Source: Aplidium turbinatum (lineage: Eukaryota; Chordata; Ascidiacea; Aplousobranchia; Polyclinidae). Taken from it: a stretch of DNA of 64,000 nt. Below are positions 57,601 through 64,000 of the stretch, in pieces (position 1 is the stretch's first letter; every line of letters begins with the position of its first letter). The stretch covers positions 27,058,498-27,122,497 of the forward strand of contig OU964921.1 in the NCBI GenBank assembly GCA_918807975.1, read 5' to 3'. Position numbers and translations under genes: made by a program. The notes under the pieces are model-generated. The model worked only from the letters and a program-made list of their open reading frames with translations, ran no database searches and was not told the DNA's origin.

Positions 57601-60600
57601 TTAGATGAGTGAAAGTGAATTGCCAATTAAGGCTAGGAATGTTGTTTAACCATAGACAGACAAGACAAAGTAACTTTTGACGGTTTAATTTATTACAAAG
57701 AAATATAACATAATCTAAAAATCAACTTAAACGTTTTCGACACGTACTTGTGTCCTCATCAGGAATTGCTTAAATCTGCAATACAGTATACATGAAATGA
57801 AAATAATAAGATAAATCTGACTATGCCCTATAACTGTAACGACACTCCGGACTGAAAAGCACAAACTAAACAAATGATACAAAAATGATTACAAGTAAAT
57901 AATACGACGGAAACAGATTGCATGAGGTGTAAAGTAGGCTACAGACATGTGACAAACAGTTAGAACTTGCACAGAAAAGGAACGATGAGTCACAGGCGAA
58001 TAACTACTTGTTGAGAAACGGATTATTACGTTTGATTCAGGCTTCTATGATCTTAGTCTGAAATTCAGATCTGCTTCGAGAGATGATTTTAAATTCGTCG
58101 ATCGAAACATTGTCAGTAGGTCTACACTTTACACAAGAGGCGATGTGCTCTTCTATTGCACTTTTGGAATGAAATAGGTGTTGGTAGGTTTTCGCCAAAT
58201 CCAGGTGTCAAAAAAATTGTGCTTAACTTCAACATCTAAAAAAGCTATAGTATTATTAGATTTTTCAAGTGTAAACACGAATTTTTTATGCTGCAACTTT
58301 AAGAGGTTTAACAGTTTTGAGCACGACTCATCATCATTAAAAATGGCAAAAATAATATCATCGACATAACGTAAATAGTTTGGGATAAAAATTGCGAAAA
58401 ATTTTCAATATTTTGGTTTTGATGTGTGCCAAGAAGAAGTTTGCCAGTGTTGAGCCCAATGGGGAACCCATGGTGATTGGTGACGCTATCTATTTATTGA
58501 AACTAGATATTGTTGTACAAGAACACGCCTTCTGTGGCTAGAATGTTGTTTACTTGGCAAAATAATCTGACTTAACACAAGCTCTTTCAAAGCATGCTCT
58601 TTGTCATAACCTATTGTGTGACATACCACTTGCATCACCTTTATAATTTCTATTTTTCAGCACTATCTTTTGACATTATCCGATCAACAGGACCAAATGC
58701 AAGAGCGACAGAAGCAAACATTGATTGAGGTAAGATTCGAATGCTTCATCCAAACACATGCCTTCGTGAAGTAACTATCAACAAGAACTTCACCTTTATC
58801 TTCCACTGCTCATGCTTGTTTGTACGTAAGGTACTCGGAGTTTAAACCTTTCTTGTCTTTTTTAGGAGTTCTTTTCTGGAAAAGGTCCAAGCTCTGGAGT
58901 ACCAGAGGTAGAAGGTTTTTTACATATAAAAAACGGAAAGTCTTGGTCGAGAAAGTATTGTGTCTTGCGCTCTTCTGGACTCTATGTTAGCAAAAGCGGG
59001 GAGCCCAAGCGAGGAAAGAAGGTAGGGGTTGATTGAACGAAATTGCTTTCGAATAGTACGGTAGCTTAATCCTTATGTGAGAGGTTTTCTGTTCTTTAAT
59101 AGCTTTTTGACTTTTCAATGCCACTTTCGCAATAAACTGCTGTCATGGTTGTGCATAAACTTTTTGTAGACGTACAAATTAACCAGACCAGTCGTTGCAT
59201 ATCTTGCTTTCGTGTGATCATGGTTGTCACGTTTCAAAGTTTCTTACAGTACAACACTAACTTCACTCAAGTTAACGATAGTAAAGCACTTCCACACACA
59301 TTTTATTGTTTAACGTTTATTTCAGCTTTCCGATCTCCATTGTTTGGTAACATTTGAGCAGACGCTACTTTACGTAGGAAGAGGCTGGAAGAAGAAGTTC
59401 AAGTCGCCCTATGAGTATGGATTTGCTCTCAAAGTTAGTACATTACTTATGGCCTTATAACTGCTCAACGAGAGTGTTGTCGACTGCATAGCCGAGCGGT
59501 GAGAGCCCTGGAACGACGTTCGAAAAAGCGCCGGTTCGACACCGCTCAAGAGCATTCAGATGTGTCTTTGGCAACGCACTTAAAGGCATGCCTAAAGGTG
59601 GACTCGAAGATTGGCTTCCTTGCTTTCCCGTCCACTTGATTTAATTTTTTTTTATAACCGGGCGTAAGCCTGGTACGACAAAAAAAGTTCGAGTTTTGTT
59701 GGAACTGCAAGATCAGAAAAGATTTTATCCTTTGCTACCTGAGTGGTGGGATGGCGCAACGGATAAGGCGTTGGCTTTTCAATTATGCAATCCTGGTTCA
59801 ACACCCGGCTTCAGCTGATTGTTGAAAACACCGCTCACTTCTACCTAGGGTGTAATAAATTGGGTGGGCATAATTGCTGCAGGAAAGGCGGCCGAGAGAA
59901 AGGAACAGACCACCCTACTCTCTTTGTTGCCGAAGGCTTAATACAATGGGAACCTTATCTTCTCATACCCAACACTTGAATCAAGTATGGGACCACCTTT
60001 ACCTTACCTGGTGATATTATAACATTTTCTAAAGCTGTGAACGGCCAGAACATGTAACTTAAAAGATTTTGTCAAACTGTTAGAAACAATTGGCAAAAAC
60101 ATCAAAAGTTTGCAAATTGTAACAAATCTGTTTTTTTTTTATAAGTAGTTATGCACGTTGCAATATCTTTTGCAGCATCCAGCCATCCAGATGAAATCAA
60201 AGCATATCCGCTACCTCGCCTGTGAGGACTTCAAATCTCTGATGCGATGGACTGTTGGGATCAGGCTTGCCAAGGTGAGCAGAGTTTAAGTATTAAAAAG
60301 AAAAAATAATCATGTCGCAATGAAAGTTGTGCTAAACGCATCTTATCGTGTAGCATGGAGTGGAGCTGTTGCACGACTACGAGAAGACCAACGAGGAGAT
60401 GAAGGCGAAATCTAGTCTATCCGTAACCTTCCGGCATGAGCCAACAGGTGTAGTAGGCTACAATTCCTAGGGAAAAGCTTGCTTACCCCTTTGATGCATC
60501 ATACTGATAAATTCCATTTTAAATTAACTTCTAAGGAGTGGTTGTTGTGTTGATTTGAAGCATTCAATAGTTTTTGTTTTTTTTATAACTCAAGGTTGAA

Positions 60601-61207
60601 ACATTTTTTTTCTGTTTAGACAACAATTCACTGAAGCCACCCGACCCAGGAGAAGCAAATTCTCGGCCCAACACCCTCCCGCGAGGAGTAGGAGTGAAGA
60701 ATATGTTCGAAGGGGCCTGGCAACGTGCCCATCAAGTTGACAAAACTGAACAGACATCAAATGAGGTACGATATTTCTTATTATATTTTAACCAATGGGA
60801 AATGTGTATTTTGCTATGTGGTAAGTGTGCAATTGACCAAATTAGTGGCCAATATTTTGTTGTGAAGTTTAATCATTTTATTTGCTAGGCGCTTCCTGGG
60901 ATGAACCGGATGAAATCGGTGTGGAAACCGAATCAGCCGAAAAAGTCAAATAATTGGTGGGAATTAAATGATGAAGGTGACAGTGGAACGTCAGCTTCTT
61001 TATCGGTTAGTTCTTTCAAAAATGCGTTTATTTCACCATCTGCCAGGCCTTCTGTCGAGGCGTTCGTAATGCGTATAGTCACCGAGTCGTGTTTCGCCAC
61101 AGTTGATGTATCAGTTAAACTTTATCCTGTAACTATTAATTTACAGAATACAGTGGACAGCGATTCCACTTCTACTTCTCGCTCCTTGGATGATCTCACC
61201 TCCTCAC
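45588..61207 (+). CDS. MRL-family adaptor (RIAM/lamellipodin/Pico/MIG-10), 16 exons, 3' end not in view
   Basis: Sixteen exons with GT-AG borders and consistent phases encode 562 residues: 45588-45653, 47422-47512, 52773-52856, 53498-53574, 55137-55295, 56031-56108, 56240-56399, 57354-57475, 58661-58729, 58866-59021, 59326-59433, 60176-60274, 60354-60447, 60620-60765, 60889-61005 and 61147-61207. The order is an N-terminal talin-binding-type helix (residues 5-22), a second Leu/Asp-rich helix (53-72), a charged coiled coil (about 145-185), a Ras-association domain (about 186-275), a linker helix, and a PH domain (about 316-430). A Ser/Pro-rich stretch follows. Family knowledge: these cytosolic adaptors bind Rap/Ras GTPases and phosphoinositides, recruit talin and Ena/VASP, and drive integrin activation and lamellipodia. 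The last exon ends in phase 1, so the proline-rich C-terminus must lie further on. The introns are full of transposons. Whether it is nearer RIAM or lamellipodin cannot be settled by eye. Confidence 0.92.
46027..46265 (-). repeat. SINE family A, 5' part
   Basis: On the minus strand TTAGCTCAGTGGTTAAGCGC and CTAGTTCGACTTTCGGGGTG are the tRNA-like head. The body matches 1328-1636 up to TATGCGAAACTACCAGG. The 3' tail is missing. It lies in intron 1 of the MRL gene, antisense. Confidence 0.75.
47422..47512 (+). CDS. MRL gene exon 2: proline stretch
   Basis: Residues 23-52 plus one base. It contains SLPPPPPKQ, a short poly-proline of the kind that binds EVH1, profilin or SH3 domains; the partner is not predictable. 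Phase 1 at the end. Confidence 0.85.
47840..48190 (+). pseudogene. LINE fragment, start of an APE-type endonuclease
   Basis: The frame 47907-48188 ends with EGITLLQLNVEGLTSAKISV and IEHLI. This matches the first strand and helix of the endonuclease of non-LTR retrotransposons (xxLQxNVxGLxxxKxxxLxxL). The catalytic remainder is absent. Upstream, GATGGGACACCCAAC is repeated three times at 47907-47970. It sits in intron 2 of the MRL gene. Confidence 0.65.
48607..49324. mobile_element. hAT element in intron 2
   Basis: The ends CAGGCCCGTAACTAG and CTAGTTACGGGCCTG have 8-bp duplications GTGGGGGG (48599-48606 and 49325-49332). A second hAT-like start, CAGTGGCGTAGCCAGGAATT, lies at 48783 and may be a truncated insertion; its partner end is only partly seen near 49060. 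Confidence 0.88.
49333..52772. other. rest of MRL intron 2, no gene recognised
   Basis: AT-rich sequence. 51545-52047 is unusually rich in AATTACAATT-type words and ends GATCCAACTCTG with a CAGTGAAAC start, so it may be a hAT-like MITE, but no duplication was found. Confidence 0.4.
52773..52856 (+). CDS. MRL gene exon 3: second Leu/Asp-rich helix
   Basis: It encodes DFDEEDVNLTAMLDDLCSFE and a Gly/Ser linker. In RIAM a second talin-binding-type helix with LDALMADL lies at a similar place; the match here is weak but suggestive. Begins and ends in phase 1. Confidence 0.85.
53498..53574 (+). CDS. MRL gene exon 4
   Basis: Residues 81-106, a hydrophilic linker (NGYNVDESHGRHDVTPQYYN) with no known motif. 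The exon is accepted because phase and splice sites fit exactly between exons 3 and 5. Confidence 0.75.
53914..54403. mobile_element. hAT-like element in intron 4
   Basis: It begins CAGTGGTTTTCAAACTTTTT and ends CAGTTTGGGAACTCCTG, a matching inverted pair, with CCGCGGCAC and GCCACGGCCAC inside. The 8-bp flanks do not match well, so the limits are tentative. Confidence 0.6.
55137..55295 (+). CDS. MRL gene exon 5
   Basis: Residues 107-159, starting APPPDEAKLGYPTRRYVEEE and rich in acidic residues, ending at the coiled coil (KEFTEEELALLSP). The acceptor is TTTCAG and the donor GTATGT. Confidence 0.85.
55615..55655 (+). repeat. SINE family A, tail fragment
   Basis: GAAGCTTTCTCAGTCCGAGG followed by ATAATAATTTCC matches the tail of the 1328-1636 SINE. 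It lies in intron 5. Confidence 0.55.
56031..56108 (+). CDS. MRL gene exon 6: coiled coil before RA domain
   Basis: It encodes a highly charged helix, EEREEKIRSEKMRVALEKMK then EARIQK. MRL proteins have the same type of helix (IKLALEKLKEAKVKK in RIAM) directly before the Ras-association domain. Confidence 0.9.
56240..56399 (+). CDS. MRL gene exon 7: Ras-association domain, first part
   Basis: Begins LVVKVFNKDDSSKTMMIDER, matching RIAM KLVVKVHMNDNSTKSLMVDER, the ubiquitin-like fold that binds Rap1 or Ras. Ends WTLIEEMPSLHL plus one base. Confidence 0.92.
57354..57475 (+). CDS. MRL gene exon 8: Ras-association domain, second part
   Basis: ERVFEEHEKPCEIMRHWTRD, then LRFIERKDKYALFKNPQ, matches the RIAM ERFFEDHENVVEVLSDWTRD and EEKYAVFKNPQ blocks closely. 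Confidence 0.93.
57680..58540 (-). pseudogene. Penelope-like element with reverse transcriptase remnant
   Basis: The minus strand shows MGSPLGSTLANFFLAHI, YLRYVDDIIFAIFNDDES, and FLDVEVKHNFFDTWIWRKPT. These are the MGSPLxPxLAxFF, YxRYVDDxF and FLDVxV...WRKPT blocks of Penelope-like reverse transcriptases. The catalytic YVDD is intact, but the protein is incomplete and broken. A hammerhead-like core lies near its left end. The element sits antisense in intron 8 of the MRL gene. Confidence 0.8.
57731..57763 (-). ncRNA. hammerhead ribozyme core in Penelope-like 3' region
   Basis: The minus strand reads CTGATGAG, then GACAC-AAGTAC-GTGTC, then GAAAACGT. Both conserved boxes are present and stem II has five Watson-Crick pairs. 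Hammerheads are known from the terminal repeats of Penelope-like elements. Stem III would be very short here, as in other retroelement hammerheads. Confidence 0.75.
58661..58729 (+). CDS. MRL gene exon 9: linker helix
   Basis: Residues 280-302, starting HYLL and continuing with a Gln/Glu-rich helix that joins the RA and PH domains, at the place of the RIAM NFYL...SLLEE segment. Confidence 0.85.
58866..59021 (+). CDS. MRL gene exon 10: PH domain, first part
   Basis: VPEVEGFLHIKNGKSWSRKY then CVLRSSGLYVSKSGEPKRGK matches VPELEGALYLKEDGKKSWKR..FLLRASGIYY of RIAM. The basic residues after WSRKY fit phosphoinositide binding. Confidence 0.93.
59326..59433 (+). CDS. MRL gene exon 11: PH domain, middle
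   Basis: LSDLHCLVTFEQTLLYVGRG then WKKKFKSPYEYGFALK matches RDLACFIQFENVNIYYG...KMKYKAPTDYCFVLK of RIAM. Confidence 0.92.
59485..59645 (+). repeat. tRNA-derived SINE, family C
   Basis: A tRNA-Leu/Ser-like head (TGCATAGCCGAGCGGTGAGA) and a GCCGGTTCGACACC B box are followed by a body and a T-run, then ATAACCGGGCGTAAGCCTGG. Single copy in this window, in intron 11 of the MRL gene. Confidence 0.6.
59746..59975 (+). repeat. tRNA-derived SINE, family D
   Basis: A tRNA-Arg-like head (GGGATGGCGCAACGGATAAG) and CCTGGTTCAACACCCGGC B box are followed by a GC-richer body to about 59975. It lies in the same intron as the preceding SINE. Confidence 0.6.
60176..60274 (+). CDS. MRL gene exon 12: PH domain, end
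   Basis: HPAIQMKSKHIRYLACEDFK then SLMRWTVGIRLAK carries the C-terminal PH helix with its invariant Trp (RW), matching RIAM IKYLCCDDTRTLNQWVMGIR. Confidence 0.93.
60354..60447 (+). CDS. MRL gene exon 13
   Basis: HGVELLHDYEKTNEEMKAKS extends the PH C-terminal helix, as RIAM KYGKTLYDNYQRAV does. Ends in phase 1. Confidence 0.9.
60620..60765 (+). CDS. MRL gene exon 14
   Basis: Residues 455-503, hydrophilic, with SLKPPDPGEANSRPNTLPRG and a MFEGAWQRAHQVDKTEQ helix. No known motif, but the phase fits exactly. Confidence 0.8.
60889..61005 (+). CDS. MRL gene exon 15
   Basis: Residues 504-542, ALPGMNRMKSVWKPNQPKKS followed by an acidic and Ser-rich part. Phase and TTGCTAG/GTTAGT borders fit. Confidence 0.8.
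61147..61207 (+). CDS. MRL gene exon 16, last one recognised
   Basis: Residues 543-562, a Ser/Thr/Asp stretch (NTVDSDSTSTSRSLDDLTSS). It ends in phase 1 with GTGAGT, so at least one more exon must follow; the alternative is read-through into intron. Confidence 0.7.
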
Positions 61208-61524
61208 GTGAGTTTTTTTTTATCATCACATAATTATGACTAATCTCTATTTACGTTGTTCATTGTCGTGATCTAGCCACTAAATGACATCATAGCTTGA
61301 CTATGTCATGGGTTTTATTTTGATTTTGTAATGTGAGTTATTGCTAAATTTCTAGTCATTGCTTCACAAAAAAGATTTTATAACATTCGAAAAAATTAAT
61401 TAAACATAGTTTACCAAATCTTCGCACGGGAGTAAGTTGTAAGGTGAAGTCGATGCACGTATAATTTACTGTTTGTAATGAATTTAATATCAATCGTAAG
61501 TAAGTTATACACCATACTTAATGC

Positions 61525-62400
61525 CAGTGTTGTACGTTGAAGCCGTCAATTTGACTGCGTCATCTTTTTGTTGACGCTGAGGGCTAGCGCCGTCAGTTTT
61601 TTTTTTAGTTGACGGAAGTGATAGCGCCGTCAACTATTTTACCGATTTTAAGCGTCAAGCGCTATGCGTCAATTTTCGTTTTCATGTAAAATCTCGTTTC
61701 ACAATGAGAGTTTCACAATGTTTTCTGGCCAGCGCGACTCATCCGAAATACCCGCTTTCACGTTGGTTAAAATGGCTCCCTGGAACACAAGCGGAAGAAG
61801 TTTGCCAAATGGTGATCACTCATATCGTGAGCAGTATGCGAAAAATCAATAAATGTCATCGCGGAGTTTGAAGAAACTTTATTTCAAGAGCTTTATGCCC
61901 CTGAAAAGAGCGATGTTGGTGCAGTGGACCTTAATAATGCTAAGCCATCACAGCACGCTTGGAACAGTGATAGGCTACCTTTCCGAGTAAACGTTTTCAA
62001 GGCTTGTTTTTGAAATACAACACACCAATACCATTCAGCGCTGCTATAGAACGCATGTTTTCGCTTGGAAAGGACATTATGCGTACCAAACGCAGCAGAT
62101 TGTCAGACAAACGTTTTGAAATGCTTGTGTTTCTACAAAGAAATCACTAATAAGCTAAAGCAGCTAATTACAATACAGTCTCAAAACATAAAACCTGCTC
62201 TTTATTCATAGCCATTGTTAGCCTACACTTGATCGAAATACTTCCGTTTTGTGAGACCCTGGCTAAAATAACGCTAGAAATTAGCGCTGACGCCGTCAAT
62301 TTCTTTAAGAGCTGACGCAGTACTTTACGCCGTAAAGTTTTTAGGCAATTCGCGCTGACGCTGACGCCGTCAATTTATTTCATTGACGCGTACAACACTG
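61525..62400 (+). mobile_element. hAT element with perfect target duplication
   Basis: The ends CAGTGTTGTACG and CGTACAACACTG lie within duplications CTTAATGC (61517-61524 and 62401-62408). GACGCCGTCAATTT and its inverse are repeated as subterminal blocks. It carries the last part of a transposase. It lies downstream of MRL exon 16, probably in an intron. Confidence 0.95.
62013..62150 (+). pseudogene. hAT transposase C-terminus
   Basis: The frame reads TPIPFSAAIERMFSLGKDIM, then RTKRSRLSDKRFEMLVFLQR, NH and a stop. This matches the AxVERxFSxxGxIxxxxRxxLxxxxxExLLFLxxN end of hAT transposases. Upstream coding sequence is reduced to fragments, so the element cannot move itself. Confidence 0.85.
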
Positions 62401-64000
62401 CTTAATGCTTAAAAAACCAAACATTAGGTCTGTAACTTAAGCATTTGAGTAAGTAGCGATCATTAGGCCTACTCACACACGACTTCAACTCAATCACCTT
62501 TTGTAATTAACAACTCACCGAGCTCGCATAAAAGTGACGCCGTTGCAAACAAGGTTGGCTTTGGGTAAAATAAAACCAGAAACATCAACAGCGTGAAGTA
62601 GCCTACTAAAAAAAACATGCAAGAAAAGCAAGGAAATAAAAGCACACAATCAGTGGATTGGTAGTATCCTCTTTAAACCTATAAGACGGTTTTAAATGAG
62701 CAATGTCAAGAGTCAGCTTTTTATATTTGGTATAAATTGGTTATGATATATTTTTTGAATTGATATAACTTACAAACAACATTGTAGTCGTTCATGAAAG
62801 TTATTCTGTAATGTTGTTCTAAATTTTTGATGATTCTTCTCCCAGAATTTTTGCATTAGCTTGTTTAGGATTACTTTCTAGATGTAAATAGCCTACGAAA
62901 TAGACTTTTAATTAGCTCTTCTAGTTGAATAGGGAAGACCGGGCAAAGCCGGACATTTTTCGTAAAAGCGTAATTTCAGCAACAGTGATGGTTGGATTTA
63001 ATTAATTTCTTTTTTAATTGAAAGCCTTAGTTGGTCAGCATTTGCTTCGAACATCAAGCGGAATCTTTCTACTGTTATAGTATAAATGAAAAAAGATTTT
63101 TTTTTAATGTCCCGCTTTGCCCCAGCCGTGAGGCAAAGCGGGAAATTTCATTTTTGCAGGATTTGGTACTGTTAACCCTAACGACAACTTCTTGCTTTTC
63201 ACGTCTTCTGTTGCATTCTTAATATTGGTATTCGTCCATTTACCAATATCAGTTTTTCTCTTATAGCGACGAACCATTGTCAGAATTAAATTGCGCAGGC
63301 CTACCGGTACCTACAATATAAATGAATGCTGATAAATATTTTACAATCTTAAAGGCTAAAAGAGTCGTAAACAAAAATTCAATCAACAGAAGAGCCACAG
63401 ATACAATCTAGACTTCTATAGTCTCATGTTGCCCTAATGCACTGTCCCACTTTGCCCCAAATACAGCTGTCCCACTTTCCCCCAAAGTATAGCCTTTAGT
63501 AAATAACATCTCTGCTGAAACCTGTAAAGTTTTAGGTAAAATTTGCTTTTGTTACCAACAAATACTGTCCCATTGTCTAAGATAAAAACAAAGCTACCAA
63601 CAAATTCGCTTATGCTAACGAATGTGGTAGCTACTTTTCCATCTCTTTCTTATACCAAACCATGCCAAAACACATTTTACTTGCTCACGACACGCGTTGT
63701 GCTCTGCCAGTCGCACCAATTTGAATGTAGCCTACCTTTAGATTAAGTTGTTGTTTCAAGTTATTTTTATAACTTTTTATTTGTTTATTTATTGGTTGTT
63801 TATTTTCAATTTGTAACTGCAAATTTTAAGCACCACCGTTCCTAGAGTTTATAAGTGTAGTACACTCAATATTCAGCATAGCAATAGTTTTTATGTGGGA
63901 AAGCTTTGTTTTCGGCCGACAAGTTGCAAATACCCTCAGGAATCATCTTCAAGCTTATCACAATTTTAAGGTTGAAATTGTGATAACCTGTTACACTTTA
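62401..64000. other. no exon recognised; repeated GGCAAAGCGGGA words
   Basis: AT-rich sequence expected to be intron of the MRL gene. GGGCAAAGCCGGACA (62941), TGTCCCGCTTTGCCCCAG and GAGGCAAAGCGGGAAA (63108-63150), TGTCCCACTTTGCCCCAAA (63444) and TGTCCCACTTTCCCCCAAA (63469) are variants of one word in both orientations. They may be the remains of a MITE. No proline-rich exon was seen. Confidence 0.4.

Overview
The window looks like a stretch of a metazoan nuclear genome, probably an invertebrate. It is AT-rich, protein genes are split by GT-AG introns, and most of the DNA is transposon debris. I cannot place the species. Only two host loci are well supported. One is a C2H2 zinc-finger gene (3286-4647, + strand). 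The other is the 5' two-thirds or so of an MRL-family adaptor gene related to vertebrate RIAM (APBB1IP), lamellipodin, fly Pico and worm MIG-10. It is spread over 16 exons on the + strand from 45588 to 61207 and continues beyond the last exon I can define.

Layout. 1-2.7 kb: transposon ends, an inverted-repeat element with telomere-like words, and a tRNA-derived SINE. 3.3-4.6 kb: the zinc-finger gene. 5.2-10.9 kb: a hAT element nested in another hAT, a TTAA-flanked MITE, a mariner transposase remnant and pieces of hAT transposases. 10.9-13.9 kb: an almost intact 3-kb element with an 8-bp target duplication, whose transposase I recognise as a repeated invertebrate family but cannot assign to a named superfamily. 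15.1-20.2 kb: a 5.1-kb element with inverted repeats of about 385 bp. It carries two head-to-head broken genes of a nuclease-like and CXC-motif family and a 177-bp tandem array. 20.3-23.3 kb: CACTA-like and Penelope-like fragments, a second SINE family and a hAT. 23.7-28.7 kb: two hAT elements, each with another hAT inside. 29.8-38.8 kb: one 9-kb interval bounded by hAT ends and containing a smaller hAT (itself holding a SINE), a decayed hAT transposase and a young 5.9-kb BEL/Pao LTR retrotransposon fossil. 39.9-42.0 kb: an inverted-repeat element rich in ACGT palindromes with a 159-bp tandem repeat. 42.3-44.7 kb: a ZBED-type hAT, a 125-bp hAT MITE and a Penelope-like 3' end. 45.6-61.2 kb: the MRL gene, whose introns hold SINEs, a LINE fragment, hATs and a Penelope-like element with a hammerhead-ribozyme core. 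61.2-64 kb: a hAT with a perfect target duplication, then sequence without recognisable exons.

The MRL gene is the one host pathway that can be read. Its N-terminus has the short leucine-rich helix that in RIAM binds talin. A coiled coil, a Ras-association domain and a PH domain follow, the arrangement used to link Rap or Ras GTPases and membrane lipids to integrin activation and actin growth. The expected proline-rich C-terminus is not in view. All calls were made by reading the sequence; no search was run.
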